From Panorpa germanica (Eukaryota > Arthropoda > Insecta > Mecoptera > Panorpidae): a stretch of 64,000 nucleotides of DNA. The number at the start of each line of letters is the position of its first letter. Position 1 is the stretch's first letter. A program made the translations under genes and the position numbers. The stretch spans positions 15,194,451 to 15,258,450 of the forward strand of contig OY783213.1 in NCBI GenBank assembly GCA_963678705.1. The letters run 5' to 3'. The notes beneath the pieces were generated by a model. The model was given only the letters and a program-made list of their open reading frames with translations, was not told where the DNA came from and searched no databases. Positions 1 through 13,499 of this stretch are shown here, one piece after another.

Positions 1-2990
1 ACAACAAATCCGATACAACAGTTCATGATTAATCCCCGGTCTCCGGTTGTTAGTTTTAAACTACGCTGTATGCTGTAGTTTTCTCAACCGGAAGTGTTGA
101 CGGCTGTTAGCTGTTGTTTTGATTGATAATGAGTCACGGGGTCATCCAATAACATTACAGGGTGTCTTGACATATTAAATGTTTCATTATTTAAAGATTA
201 ATGATATGTTTTTATCGTTTTAAAACTACACTCGTAATTTTCAAAAGAATCATCAAAAAGATTTAGAAGTCATTAAAAAGTTTGGAGAATTTATTTTGGG
301 ATGCATATTTAATCGAGAGGATATGATTGGAATTTGTAGAGGATGTAGAACGTGTGGTAGTTTTAAGAACGTATTATACAGTGGGTGTAAAAAGTATTCG
401 TACATCTAGGTATGCAAAAAAGAAAAACGAATTTACTAGGCTTTCCTGTATATATTTTCCTACAAATAAAATAGTATCAAACACTTCAAGGTAAAAAAAA
501 AGATTAAAAGAAAGACTAAGTGCGAGGTAAAATTTTTTTAGAAAATTGTTTATTTCGAAAAGAAAAAAAAATAACCAGCTAATGAATGCTCTCAAATGTA
601 TCTGAATACTCTATCGGTTCTACCCCCGTAGAATGCTTCAGTGCCTACTGGAAGGTTCAAAGAGTTATTAAAAATGTAATAGTATAGATTCTTGCATAAA
701 AAGGTTTATTCACATCAGAAAACGAAAATTTGCGTCAAATGCCAACTTTTTTAAGTTAAATAAACCTTTTTAAACCTTTAATGTAAATGTAGCTGTTTGT
801 CGTGTCCATTGTTAGATCGTTATTAATTTGGAATAGTCGGATCATTGTACACTATCTTATTTTTCTGTATAACACCTTAATTCTGCTTACCTTGATCTCT
901 GATCAAAATGTTGAAATAACGTTGCTTAAGGCACATATAAGAACTTTTATATCACTGTACGTGATGATACAATTGTATACGGAGACAGTAGAGAGAAAGA
1001 GACAGCGATAAGAAAATGACGTACTAATTACAAAGTGTAACTAGCTGGAAACATTTTAATGAAAGTTTATGAAGTACAGAATGTGTTTGAAATGATATTA
1101 ATTCGCTAAATGCAGAAAATTGACAAAACCAACCATTTGTTCAATTTAAAATTGTACGAATTTAATTTTATTTTAAAGTTTCTAGTAAAACAATTAAATA
1201 AAATGTAAATTAATTTTATAAACTATTATTTAATTGTTTTTTACTTTGTTAATAAAGTAACAACGTTAAAATTAACATAGTTACGTGTATTTTAGGTTTG
1301 TAAAATATAACAAAAGTTACTTGTTAAGTAAACAGTGTTATCTAATAAACTGCGCGTTAATATAAAACTTAAAAGGGCTATAAATTATCCTTGAATACGA
1401 TTTATGTTTCGCTGAAGTAAAATATTACATAAATGGATAATGGATGGTATTTAGAGGAAACAAAGATCTTTCTCCAAAATTTGATGATTATTGCTATACG
1501 ATGAATAACATATTTGCAATGAATTGTATTAAGAAATTTTTAGCTTTGTATTTCAATTTCGGTTTAATACGTTGTCGTTGCGTTTATAACTTCTGCTATT
1601 CAATTTTATATAGATTCATACTTGCAACAACTTAAATCCAAGGTCCATTTTCTACTTCTTATATAGAAAATTGTCTTGCAAATACAATGCAAATTTTGCA
1701 TTTTCCTGTTTACTACAAGATAATTTAATAATCTATCACAAATATGTATATGATATTAAGTGCATTTTGTGACAATGAGCTATTGATTTGACAGTAATGA
1801 TTAAAGTGATTCACTCCCTCCTAATTAATTAACTAATAGTTTAATTATTGACATTGAAGTGAGAGTAATGATGGTATACGTCGTTTCAATCTTTTATATT
1901 TTTGAGTAAAATTTATATTTCACAGTAAACATGTTTGTTTTGTGAACGAAATGTAATGTAATACACATTTGTTATATGAAGTATTATTTCATAAAATACT
2001 AATAAAATTATATCTTAAATCTTGACGTTCTCTACGTTGAACAAAGCAAGGCTGAAAGGTCATTGTCCACACTGGACATATTCTATTCGCACGCCACCTC
2101 ATTCTCTTCAAAGTACCACCTTCCACTGTCAGTGTGCTTGTAGTCTGTCGCCCATGAGAAACAAATATATGTATATTATTTATATACCCGTATGAATTCA
2201 TTTTAAATATACACAAGGATATCAAATTTCAAAATCTAATACAAAACTCTTTCATAACATTTTTGTAATTCCACTCCTACATGAATTTACAATTTGCATT
2301 TATTTCTATGGTTCATAAAAGGTCATGCTTATTAATAATTTTCTGCGATAATTAATAATATTTGAATGTAAAGTTTAAGTTGAAAGTAAATTCAAATGTA
2401 CTCGTATTATTAGCGCTATTTAGCCGTATGAATAATCTCAGAGCATGGCTGTGACTTTAATCCGAACCAAACCCATGATATCATGCAAGGGAACAGAGGT
2501 GTCTATTGTCAGAATGCTGGTGCAGTGACTTGGATCAGCAGATACACAATTAGTGCATTTGTAGTTCAATGATCAAAAGAATTGATGATTAGTTTAATTC
2601 ACGAACCAACACAATTTCTTTTTTGCATTTAAAGAGGCCTTAAAAAACTGCAAACGCAGTAACAGATCGTCAGTGATAAAACTCAACATCGGAAATAAGC
2701 AGACTTTACATAAATTAAAAAAAAAAAACAATCAAAACACTATATCAGCACTAGTTTTTATATAGGGTTCTAATATCAACTACGTGAGAACTATAGTTGC
2801 TTGGTTAAAATTGTAGTCTCTTGATAGCTTTTGCAAAAACCCTATTTCAAAGTCTTTGTTGATTCTCAGCAGTAGAGTATGCCGCTGTTAACAGATAAAA
2901 CTGAATTTCTTAAACGCTATAAATCTAATGCTACAATATTTATTACTTTTTTATGTAAGCCATTGTTTATTGCCTTTTTACATCACTAGG
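1..2990. other. AT-rich non-coding stretch
   Basis: I see no gene here. The reading frames present are short, have no recognisable motif, and follow the AT-rich composition. Around 680-790 and 1160-1330 the text contains runs such as AAGTTAAATAAACC that resemble the AT-rich family D repeats found later, but too weakly to call copies. Nothing else stands out. Confidence 0.6.
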
Positions 2991-3258
2991 TCTCCTCCGT
3001 ATATTGAATAAATGGGATTCCATGTATGTAGTGAAATACGTATATACGACACGCGGTAGCTAGAGGTAGGTGTTGCGATCACGTCACGCGTTCTGCACAC
3101 TGGAAGGGTCTGGTGGAGGAGAGGCCATGGCTCCTGACATCCCTGGAGATCTCCGGGAGCACCAGGGCACCAGGAGCACGCGTAATACCCCCATCAACAT
3201 TTGTCACCGGAGTCAGATCAGAAAACAAATAGACTACGTCAAAAACCGACGTAAAAGG
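2991..3258 (+). other. GC-rich candidate exon or repeat fragment
   Basis: This is one of the few GC-rich islands. On the plus strand it follows a pyrimidine-rich run ending CATCACTAG (to 2990) that could be a splice acceptor, and it ends at AAAAG followed by GTAATT at 3259, a plausible donor. One plus frame is open from about 3070 to 3258 (63 codons, basic C-terminal end) and closes at the donor-like site. A minus-strand frame is also open through about 3090-3230, so the coding strand is uncertain. I recognise no domain. It may be an exon of an unrecognised gene, a non-coding RNA exon, or a fragment of a retroelement. Confidence 0.3.
3130..3177 (+). other. GC-rich hairpin
   Basis: GCTCCTG at 3130-3136 pairs with CAGGAGC at 3171-3177, and CCCTGG at 3141-3146 pairs with CCAGGG at 3162-3167. 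A small internal loop separates the two stems and the apical loop is 15 nt. The stem is too short for a typical animal pre-miRNA and I match it to no known miRNA. It lies inside the GC-rich island. Confidence 0.55.
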
Positions 3259-3587
3259 TAATTAATACCAATTTAAATTGTGAAAACTGTTAATTTATAA
3301 AGGTACCAAACTTCCATTTTGCTATACAACCTAATACTGCTTTCCGGAAGCCCCTTTGTTACTCGTAAAATTCTATTGGTTGGAATATTTGTTTTCCATA
3401 CATAATTTAAGTAATAACCGCATTGTTATAAAATCCCTGTCGTAAATTTTAATAATAAAAAGTTTATTTGCGAACAGCGTGCAAAGTTAAGAAGGTAATA
3501 AATATTTCGAAATGCTTTGTTATTGTAAACGAAACTTCGCATTGAATTTTTATAAAATAGATGTACGTATACCAGTTTCATACTATA

Positions 3588-4214
3588 ATGGGCTTGTGTC
3601 CTCATTTTTTAGTGATCGATTTTTTAATTGTTGATTGAAACTGATGTTAATAAATGTGTATTGACGTGTCTATTTTATTAAATATCTAAATGTTGACGGA
3701 GATATAGCAATTAAAAATTTAAATTGTAGTTTTAGCGCTAGAGATGGTCAGCCATTTGTATGACGTGAAATGCATTTTATACGTCACTTATTTGTTGAGT
3801 AGGTCAGTGCTGTGGTAATGTTTTGTAGATGTTGGTAGTCGAAATGTATCAAGTTAAAGAATAACAAGTTTTTATTTTATTTAACCCTGTTAACGGCAGA
3901 CATAATATTGAAATTTTATTCTTTCTCAAAATAGCTGTAAATAATATTTAATATTTTGATATAGAAATACATATAGCAGAGATTTATGATCTGTAAGGTT
4001 GGTAAACTTACACAAGGATTGTGATGTCACATGCACTTGGAATGTGTACAACGTTGAATCCCTTTAATATTTAAAGAGACAAAATGACTTCATTAATTGT
4101 TCATATCTCCTAAAATATATAAAAAAAAATTGGGCATTTAAGGTTCTAGTAACCAACTTTATCAATATATATAGTACACTTTTATGGAAATTAAGACATA
4201 GGACACAAGCCCAT
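3588..4214. mobile_element. Family A inverted-repeat element, complete
   Basis: The ends are perfect inverted repeats: ATGGGCTTGTGTCCT at the left and AGGACACAAGCCCAT at the right. Each end is directly flanked by TA (3586-3587 and 4215-4216), the target duplication of Tc1/mariner-type elements. At 627 bp with no long open frame it is a non-autonomous element (MITE). Two further partial copies occur in this window, at 14326-14475 (inverted, matching the left part) and 47775-47967 (matching the right part), which supports a repeat family. Superfamily assignment rests only on the TA site. Confidence 0.85.
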
Positions 4215-4749
4215 TACATTGATTGCATCGACAAGCACTCTGTCGTTAAAGTAGAATTCTGTTCTGTCCGTTACATGTTTCATAAATGTTTGAATATTTC
4301 TAAAACATTATTGGTCTAGAATCATTATTTATGAAAATTCTTCTTTGATGTATACTAGCATTTTAAATATATTCATAAATTGTTGAGACATGAAAAGAAC
4401 CCCACAACCCCAATTTGCAACGACGCGAATATTTTTAAGGAAGGCAATAAGTAACAAAATGCTGTACAAAATCATGGAACTGAATTTATTGTGTTCTTTT
4501 ATTTATGTTATTCAAATGCTCAAGCTTTAAGAACATTTCTCATACTTTGATTTCATTTCAAATTCAAAATACGTTCATGTAAAGTACACGTTACAAGTGA
4601 AATGACATGTACAGTATAAAGACAGTCTAAGTACAGGTAAATGTCAAAAGAAAACTGAGCGTGTGACGAGTTATTTTAATACTGCATCTCTGTTATACTT
4701 CTCTTGTTTAACAGTGATTGTAAAGGTAGGCAAATGTGAGTGGGGACTC
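4215..4749. other. Non-coding stretch between repeats
   Basis: AT-rich sequence between the family A and family B copies. I see no gene and no repeat that I could match elsewhere in the window. Confidence 0.5.
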
Positions 4750-4872
4750 CAGATGGCAACAAAAGACAAAAATGTATTAAGAACTGCCTCTTTGGTGTAA
4801 ACATTGGTGTTTTTGTTCAGAAAAAACAATTTTTGTTCGTGTTTTATTGAACTGTTTCTCTGGTGTGAATAT
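4750..4872 (-). mobile_element. Family B element, fragment
   Basis: Read on the minus strand, this begins with the family B terminal motif (ATATTCACACCAGAGAAACA). It continues with ACACGAACAAAAA and then a second, internal copy of the same motif (ATGTTTACACCAAAGAGGCA, 4784-4804). It aligns with the copies at 23538-23853 and 43651-43836. The remainder of the element is missing. No coding capacity is visible. Confidence 0.7.
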
Positions 4873-6101
4873 AGAAAGTTTTGTGACTACTTTTTGAAAA
4901 AGAAATGTATCTTTTAACGCATTATCATACTCATACACTTTCGGCACTATCACCCGATAGAAAAACACTAAAATTTCTACAGTAACGCTTAGATGTGTGT
5001 AGCGTCATGGCACATAGTTCCATTTGGGTTAAGATACCAACAAAGACGAATAAAAGCAATTAGAAATAATGATAAATATTTAAATAGACTTTTGTGATAT
5101 GGATTTTTAGCATTCAAAAGAAGTCCATGTCATTATAAATACCAACATTAAAAAAGACGGAATTAAGAATCAAATTACATGTAAATACGTGTTAAGTTTC
5201 TTTGAATAGACCACAAAAGCGGTTAGGATGACAGGCATCAAATATTTAATTCCTGGAACATAATATATATACGCACCACGAACCAAACCAGAAAAACTTT
5301 ATTCATAATTAACTTACAAAACCATATTACAGAGAAAGAGACAAAAAATTACAAAGAATTATTTGACAAAGAAATTAAAGGAATATTTACTAAAGAAAAT
5401 AATAAAAGAAAACTTTTTTTTGTTATCTATATCATGTTTGTTGTTTTCCCTGGTGGTTTTTCCTGCTATTCACATGCTGTTATGGTTTGGGCATTCAAAC
5501 TTTATCAGTGTCTTTTCTTGTTGTCGTTTAAGTTGTGATGCCAGTTGCCATACCCTTGTCGGTTCATATATAAGCCTCTGCATTTTACTTCATCTTCCTG
5601 ACTTAGTTATCAAGCTGCTGTATGATGGGAGAACACAGTTAAAGATCGCGTGTGACACTTGAGGGACCATTGAATTTGTATCATCCAATCGAATTTATTT
5701 ATTTAAAAAAAAAACACATTATATATCGGAGCTATGTCTCGAGATTTACAGGTGTTCGATGTTCAAAAGAAAATCATACCATTATTAAATAAGAATAAGG
5801 GAAAGTAAAAGAATAAAGAGCAGTTGAAAGAATAACAACTTTTTATTATATTACACCTGTTTCAACTATGTATATCTCGAATTGTTATGTAATAATTCTA
5901 TGTATTTTGTAGATTGGTATATTTCTTAGTTGATTTGTGTTTTTGTTTATTATAGGATAAGTTATTTCAGTTATTCAGCCGTGGAATAAATTTATTCCAT
6001 CTCCGGGAAACAAATCCATTTAAGTCAACTCCATATAATAAATAAGAGTAGGTATTATACAAACATAAATATGTACAAATAGGATAAAAGCTGTTATAAA
6101 A
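4873..6101. other. Non-coding stretch with one weak reading frame
   Basis: A plus frame of 99 codons at 5363-5662 starts at a non-ATG codon and is hydrophobic because of its T-rich composition. On the opposite strand, around 5490-5590, a short frame looks more protein-like (Q, K and R rich), but I cannot name it. I would not annotate a gene here. Confidence 0.45.
5982..5999. repeat. 18-bp perfect palindrome
   Basis: TGGAATAAATTTATTCCA is its own reverse complement. It is isolated from any gene. It could be a dimeric protein-binding site, or chance in AT-rich DNA. Confidence 0.7.
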
Positions 6102-6235
6102 CCCGTTAAACACAAAATATGAACTCGTATATTTAACGTAATATTTTTTACCTAACGTTACGTTTTATTATTTACTGAAGTTCGAAGTAACAGAATTCTA
6201 TTACATAGTCATTCAATAATTGAAGAAGGCAATAA
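6102..6235 (+). repeat. Family D AT-rich repeat
   Basis: It begins CCCGTTAAACACAAA and contains CCTAACGTTACGTTTTATTA followed by a CTGAAGTT segment. The same order of blocks recurs at 36289-36418 (same strand), 55062-55173 and 38315-38413 (inverted), and in degraded form at 51827-51920. Shorter pieces of the leading CCCGCTAAACACA block occur near 33783 and 22652. No terminal inverted repeat could be defined, so the element type is unknown. Confidence 0.65.
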
Positions 6236-9200
6236 TACTTTTCTTCTGTAATTTTCTTACATAATATTAACCTAAATTAAGTTACTTTCTTATGTTAAAT
6301 AAATAAGTATTAAGTATGTAGATTAACCGTATCTATCGGATAAAGTACAATTATTGATCGGTGAATAAAAGCCTACATAATTGAAATCTCTAAAAGAAAA
6401 TATAAATTTAAAAAAAGTGGAAGAACTATTTACAAAATTGCTATTGGTATCTGGAGAAATTTCAATAACTTCGTTAGGTTTTTATTGAAAAAGTTATTGC
6501 CTACCTTTTATTACTTCTTTTTTATTATTTTATCGGATATCAAATATAAAAATAAAAGAAAAAAGTAATATTATATAATAGTTATCAGAATGAAAAAGAC
6601 AAAAGCAATAAATTTAATAACAACAAGCAGGCTATTAAAAGATTAACCGAAAGTTATAAGGGTGGCCGAATATTTGCTCTTAAATAGTAAGGTACCCCAT
6701 ATTCTTAAGGGTCCCAGGGTGTGATTGACCACACGGCAATTTTCTGGATATGTACTTAACGATTTCTTTTTATTTTTTGTAGGAATGATTTTCTCTGTTG
6801 CATAAAACTCATGTTGTAATAAAAAAATAACTTTAAAAAATAAAGTAATTTTCTTTAAGAAAATTGAATGAAAATAAAAAATAATTTAATGAGACCTACA
6901 AAAGTGAAACTTTTCTCCTGTTATCTTATTGTAACTTTCCTTATGTAAATAGTTTTCCCATTTTCCCAACTGAACAATATTCGCACAGTTAAAAACACCT
7001 ACACGATGTCGTGCAATGATAATGCTCGTATCTATCCCTACAACTTCCCAGGTTTATATCTTTGCCCTTGTTTTCAATTCTGACTTAGTTCGAGTTAGCA
7101 GAGGGGGGGTGAAGTAGGTAGTGAGCCTGGTTTTCGAGCTTTTAGAGCGTTTGGAAGGGGAAGAACGATATTCACTTCCATTTCCTGTGGTTTTACCACA
7201 ATGTCTACGAATATACTTTATAAAAATCACCTTTAAACGAAACAAGCACACGACTTGTTTTATAAAAATAATAGTGAGTAAAGAACATGTGACATTAATT
7301 GGAGTTTGATAGATAGAGAGTAGTGAGGAGGAAGGAGGAGAAGAGGAGTTTAATCTAAGTAGACGTGAAAATGTTTTAATCGAAGGAAAAATAAGTTTTG
7401 AAAAATGAATGACTTTATTGTATTGGGTAAATGTGATTTATCTAGAATTTAATCTCTTTAAGTGTTTTCTATGGTTCTCAGGTTTTTACGTTTCCTGTTT
7501 GCTTACGTTTCCTTAAAACCATATTATTATTCATTTAATAAGTAATATTGTTATAGTTCTTATCTAGATCTAGACATAATAGCTTTGTGAGTCATGGATT
7601 TGCGTGTCAAGGATTTTATGATGGCTATATAATTATGTGTTGCGCCACTGATTTTTATGTTGGTTTAGAAGTTATAAAAAAAATGAATTTTATTATTTAT
7701 TATTGTTAGAAGGATTGTAAGCGTTGACTGGTCGCATCAAACACATTGGTGTTTTTCGAATAAAACGTGGAAGATATTGTAATATTTTATTATTTTTAAT
7801 TAACACAGCTTTTCGAAACGAGTCATTTAAGCTCTGTCATGTTTAGAATTAAATAATTTATTGAACAATGTGAAAGGTAATTATATTTTCAAAATGTTCA
7901 GCAGTAATATTTAAATTGAAAAAATAATATAATTTTAATTCTATTACGTATCACTTCACTGCTCGAACCAGATATTCTTGTTCATTGACAACCGTACAAA
8001 AATCTCGACCCTCTCTTCCTTCCTTCATTCACCTCCCACGAATTGTTGATGATGAGAAAACAACAAGAAGTAATTACTGAGTTAGGCAATTAATGGCTTT
8101 CAAGGGGTAGAAAGTTCTCGGAAATTCTAATTTCTTATTCAAATTATGTTGATTTAAATTACAACGTAAAGAAAAAATCAAAGCTATAAAGAGTAAAATT
8201 GAGAAAATATTATTTGCATAGAATTACATGGATTTAAGAGATGAAATTAATTTCCTAGTTACTCGTTAATATATATAAAAAAAAATTTGGTGAAAATATT
8301 ATATAATATATATTTTTAGTATATACTGTTGAATATATTTATATAATATACAGTGATTTTTAAATTACTCGTGCTAATTAGGCGTATTAAGTTACTACGT
8401 GTTATACAATTTATTCCAATAAAGTTTGAATGTCACATGTTGGAGACTTGAGCATAACTTTAAATAAGGTAACATCCATGTTTTCTGTTTAGCTAGTTCA
8501 ATTTTAAGGAATTACCTAATTTGTTAAAAGTTTCTTTCTTGCACGACATTTACACCGATATTTATTACTTTGTTTTTCACATTTTGCTAATATTTCTCCA
8601 TTTTCTCATCTAGACAGTGTCTAGCCAAAGAAAATGTATTTTACTAATACTTACAAGCAAGTATCTATTACCTAAATATTGTCTTTCTTCGTTCCAGAGT
8701 CATTGAACGTAATTATATAGCATGTTACTTTGTAACATTAAGGATTATTTTGACTAATCTGTCGTCCACTTATTAAAATATTCAACTAGACTCTAGTCAA
8801 CGACTGGATACAATTGATATCGTGTGGGCCTAAAATTTACGTAAGTAAAGTGATAATTTTATTTATACATTATTTTTTATGAATACAAAAAAGTCAGTCA
8901 AAAAATCTAGTCGTTTCGAAGTTGTGGGTGTATTACGATTTACGTTGTTTAAGTACATGCTTTGATTTCAGTAATATTTTAGCAATTATGTTAGTAATTT
9001 TATTTTGTAATATGAATTTTTTTCGGATACATATAAAACAAATAAATTCGGTTTGCGTCGTTCTTTTTCGGTTTCTATTAACGAACGCAATCAGGACACT
9101 AGTGTACATAATTTTTTGACAAAATATACTAATCTATATTTATTAGATATATTTATACAATTTTAATTACAAGAAGTAAATTAAACATAGACAAACATAG

Positions 9201-9924
9201 ATAAAATTGTAATACTACTAATACAAACAGTCTTTTTTTATTTTATTTTAATTAAAACACAATTAGAATTCAGAACAAAAAAAACTTTTATAGCTTCAAA
9301 CAAGTTTCAGAATTGGCGCACGTCCAATTGTCTTGGTAATAGAATTACTTTAACTGTATAAAGTTACACAGAAGGGTGAAAAACTGTAGAACTGTGTAAA
9401 TGTGTATGGAAACTGTATACGAAGAGTAAATATACTCCATTTTAGTTGTTTCTGTTCCACTACCCTGGTCTTTTGGATTTAAGCCCAAACAATTGAAGAT
9501 AGAGCGCAACGGCCAACGGGGCGGAGCAATAACCCGCTTATGTTTATTTCATTTATTTTCAAAACATTTAACATATGTTTGTACAATATTATTGTTATTT
9601 TCTGGCAACAATTTTAATGTGGCTTTTATTATTACTTAGCTTTTATAGATAGTCAATTGTTTCTGCGCTTAGCATAACTTTATAAATGGGTCATTTGAAA
9701 TTAATAATGTATATTTTATGTGAAGCAGACGTAATAGATATTAGCCTTTATTCATAAAAAGAAAAAATTTAATTACAGCAATTATATTTTATTACGATGT
9801 TCAGTAACCCATTTCGAATGAAACTAAAAAAATACACATCTAAGGGCGGCAGAACACTGAATACTCGGTACTCGGTACAGACCATGAGAATATATGTGGC
9901 GCACATTTACGACAAGTCTATCTT
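6236..9924. other. Long AT-rich non-coding stretch
   Basis: I see no gene in these 3.7 kb. A small G-rich run lies near 7100. Sequence resembling a hAT-type end (TTGCGCCACTG) occurs near 7640, but no partner end was found. Near 9440-9540 there is a slightly GC-richer stretch with no recognised content. Confidence 0.55.
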
Positions 9925-10278
9925 ATGCCGGTTTTACACCAAAGAGACAGTTTTGAAAACGGTTTTGTTTTCAAAAAACAAAACAAAAACATGATTTGTT
10001 TTATTTTAAAACTGTTCTGTTTTTCGAAAACAGTGTTAGTGTTTTTCTGTGTTTAAATTATTATGTTGGCGATATATTTCTATTAAATTGCGGGTCTTAT
10101 CTTTTGTCCACTATATTCTCCACTTATTTATAACTGCTCTTGGAACTAGTTGCTAGCGCAAATGTTCACAAAAAACAAAACTGCGTGTTCAAACCAAGCA
10201 GACTAAAAATCAACAACAAACGTGTTTTCCTTTGATCCTATCGACTTCAGATGGGAATGGGTTTTGTTTATTAAAATT
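9925..10278 (+). mobile_element. Family B element, long copy
   Basis: It starts at the family terminal motif ATGCCGGTTTTACACCAAAG, runs through the characteristic TTTTGAAAAC, TTTTATTTTAAAAC and GTTCTGTTTTTCGAAAACAG blocks, and ends near TTTGTTTATTAAAA. The block before the end (CCTTTGATC, then GACTTCAGATGG) is the reverse complement of the one closing the copy at 43651-43836. At about 354 bp it is the most extended copy seen. There is no coding capacity. The type (hAT-like or other) is not determined because no clear target duplication was found. Confidence 0.75.
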
Positions 10279-11288
10279 ATAGGCCTTTGAAAAATCGTCA
10301 GAAGTTAACAGACGTCAGGTAAGCAGTTCCAAAATAGGCCTTTAGATAAAATTCTTGAAGCTGGTATAATAACTAATTACAGAATAAACCAGTGTCATTT
10401 AAGTTAGGTGAGGGGTTTGGAGTAAGTCGCAGAAGAAATATTAAAAAAATTAAGTTGTTAGGTAAATATTTAAAATATACAACAATACTTTGTCATTTTT
10501 ACATCTGACCGTTATTATTTAATTGTGAAAATCAATGAAAATCTAAATAATAATTCATTATTTTTTCATATCTAAATAAAATTATTTAAAAAACTCCTTC
10601 ATCGTTAAATTTTCCCATTTACTCTCAGTGGCGTATTATGTTATTTATACCACACCCTTCCCTTTCCACCAGCTTTCCTTCCCACCCCCTCTCCGCATAC
10701 ACTTTGAGGCCAGTTTCACTTTTACATCTCCCATATTTATTTGCCGACAACCGACGTACCTACTTGGGGTTTTTCTATAAGCCAATGTAAAGCTAAAAAG
10801 CTCAAGAAAAAGGGCAATTTAAACATATCTCTGAAGTGAGCTTCAAAAAGGAATTGTGTGTATATTTGTAAAGCTATATATATCTATGTATGTGTGTGAA
10901 TGAGGAAAAATACTATACGAAGGGAAGAGGAGGTGCTTTGAATTCTGTACATAAACATTCCAGTGTTTATAAACATCTAAATGAAAGTAAAAATCTTCAC
11001 TGAAATGCGGTAATACTCTTTGTGCACATCTGACGCTGTACGTAACATAGGCATAGGCATGTGGTGAATGAATTGTAGAGAATAAGGAAATATGTATGAG
11101 TTAGAGACTGTGCAAGGAAAAAGTTAATTAAGTTCATACATATATTGTACATAATACGATATTAAAAAGCATAGCGAGCTTTATGTGGTTAGTTAATTAT
11201 AAGCCGCTTCTAATAGTCAACGGATGTTCTATCAAGCTGTTTCCATGATAAGGTGCGCGCCTATTAAATAACGAGACTAGCAGCGTCA

Positions 11289-11319
11289 GTGTGCATAAAA
11301 AAGAAGTGTGCATAAAAAA
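11289..11319 (+). repeat. Two-copy 17-bp tandem repeat
   Basis: GTGTGCATAAAAAA occurs at 11289-11302 and again at 11306-11319, a 17-bp period separated by GAA. It is probably a replication-slippage duplication. Confidence 0.7.
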
Positions 11320-12355
11320 ATGTTTTATGCATATATGTACCTATACGTATAATTGAAGTCTATACAAAAAATATAAAAATCGATGTGGAATCAATGTCTT
11401 AAGATATGATTATATCAATAGGTAATAGAGAAAATTTAGCGCAGACTTCATACTTTTTCACATTGTTGTTCAACATAATGCTGTAATAAGTGAAAAAGTG
11501 GTATAGATAAAGTATAGATAATAGTATAAGAATGTAAAATGATGAATGTTCTCTTAAATATCAGTACCATATGTATTCAAAAAGTAAATGGAATTTGTAA
11601 GAGATTCAAAAAATCCGGGCTAATTATTTTACAAAAATCTTTTTACAATAACCAATACATACATAATTCAATTTATTACTAAATCTTGTTCTTTGTTGAT
11701 AATAAATGAAAGCACTGGAGTCGCCATTTAATTTCACAGATAAGCACTAATCTCGCGAAGTGAACAATTTAAAAAAAAAGATATATTACAGTAATATAGG
11801 CATAAATCTTGCTTAAACTTGTCATGTTAGATAATCCTAATGTAGAAATATAAATAATCCAAATTATTATTTAAATCTATGTAAATTACATACATTTTAT
11901 TAGTAAACACGACCCATGGTTAGAATAAGGGTGGTGTTACGAGTATTACAAAACGAAATGAAAAGCGAACGAAAACAAAAGTTAAAATGGCGAAAACTTC
12001 ATGAAACTTTTACATTTATTTATAGACAAAAGAGAAGTTGTTAAAAGTTATGCATTTAATTATTTTCAGGCGCTTGTTTTTTAAGATAAAAATTACTAAT
12101 TGTAAAACAAATTGAAATTAATTTAATAATTCGGTGAGTTATTGTGTTCCATGTAAAACAAACAACGTTATTTGTACATGTAATGAAATGGGATTGTAAG
12201 ACTAATAAATTATCTTTGTAAATGTACATTGGAAAAGGAAAATGCTTTGTTTGTTTCCGTAACAGCAATATTACTGTTTCAAGTATCAAATTATCTTCAT
12301 TTTTGGATAGAAATATTTGCCTCCAAATACAACTTTGAAATAAGATTAAATAATG

Positions 12356-12383
12356 AAATTTAACTCCGGAATGAGTTAAATTT
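12356..12383. repeat. Perfect 11-bp hairpin
   Basis: AAATTTAACTC (12356-12366) and GAGTTAAATTT (12373-12383) are exact inverse complements around the 6-nt loop CGGAAT. The T run after the stem is short. I assign no function. Confidence 0.65.
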
Positions 12384-13449
12384 ATTTCTCTTTAATGGCG
12401 TTTTATATTCAACAAAAAATACTACATTCGTTTTGCACTTTTTTTCTGAACTTGAAATTACCAAAAGTATTTTATGTGTTCTATTTTAAAACGACTGTAA
12501 TTTTGTCAATATCATTGTGTTTTATTGATAAAAATAACGCACTGTGTAACGTGCTACTATGTGCCACTATGTGCCCTATGCAGATGACAGGAAAGTGCAA
12601 AACGAGTGCAAAATTTTTATGAATCGAAAACGACATAATAAATAATGCTAAAACGAAATGAATATTAATTAATTAAAGAAAAAGATGTCATTTTATATTC
12701 ATGTAATATTTTACGTAAGCATAACCCAATAATATTTAATCTAAAAGGGTCTAATATTTAAGAAAATTTACATAAGTTTGTATAATTCTTAAGAACATGT
12801 TATTTAAAAGTTTTCTTTTGTAACAACAGTAGAATAGGTTACAAAAGATTATATATTACGTAAAATCGTAAGAGTAGTCTGTAAATGTGAATCATAAATC
12901 TGCGATACGATGGTGAATTTTAAGTTATTCGTTCTAATATGCATTATAAAAGCATTAGTGAGGAAGTACTTTTTCATTGTGCCTTAGATTTATATGACAC
13001 AACTTTTATTATTATATTTATTTTGAGTGCATCATTTTTTGATAGTTATTATCACTGAAATCAATATATACATTAACAAACATTTCATAATTCATAATTT
13101 TTACAATTTATTTTCCTATTACTTAGTTTTTCCCATTCTATTTCAAACATTTCCATCGTTGCTTCCTTAACAACCTCATCGTTCCTCTTCCAACACCTTG
13201 TTCCTTGTGTCTTTATGGGTTCATTCGTTTTCCCTTTACAACAACCGGGTTACGATCTGATACAGGAATCACTTCCACTGCGATGTCTTCCTTGTCGTTT
13301 TTAAAATGTATATTCCGTCCATCTGCCAATTAAGTTTTCCCAGTGCAAAGCTTTCCTTCTTTCGACCTATTCTATCATTCATCAACCAATCCTGTTCTTT
13401 CTATTTCTTTCGTATTTTTCTTTGTGATCATATTTTCCAATTGCGGCAC

Positions 13450-13499
13450 AACCTATTTTAAGCATGAGTCGCCGCCGAACTCTCATAATTTGAACTATA
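13450..13499. mobile_element. Family C element, solo terminal fragment
   Basis: This matches the right end of the family C elements: TTTTAAGCATGAGTCGCCG followed by CCGAACTCTCATAATTTGAACTA in overlapping order, ending at a TA. Only the terminal inverted repeat remains. Complete copies are at 42166-42350, 51499-51712 and 52358-52571. Confidence 0.8.

Larger units (their letters stand above)
10279..13449. other. AT-rich non-coding stretch with minor repeats
   Basis: No gene is supported. A C/T-rich patch lies at about 10650-10730, preceded by CAGTGGCGTA at 10627, a motif common at hAT-type ends but without a visible partner. A pyrimidine-rich tract lies at about 13120-13430. The small repeat and hairpin inside are listed separately. 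Confidence 0.5.

Noticed and set aside
5363-5662. 99-codon plus frame
   Set aside because: It starts at a non-ATG codon, has T-rich hydrophobic composition and no motif.
7638-10640. CAGTGGCG-type motifs as ends of one hAT element
   Set aside because: The two motifs point away from each other in the wrong arrangement and the interior contains unrelated sequence.
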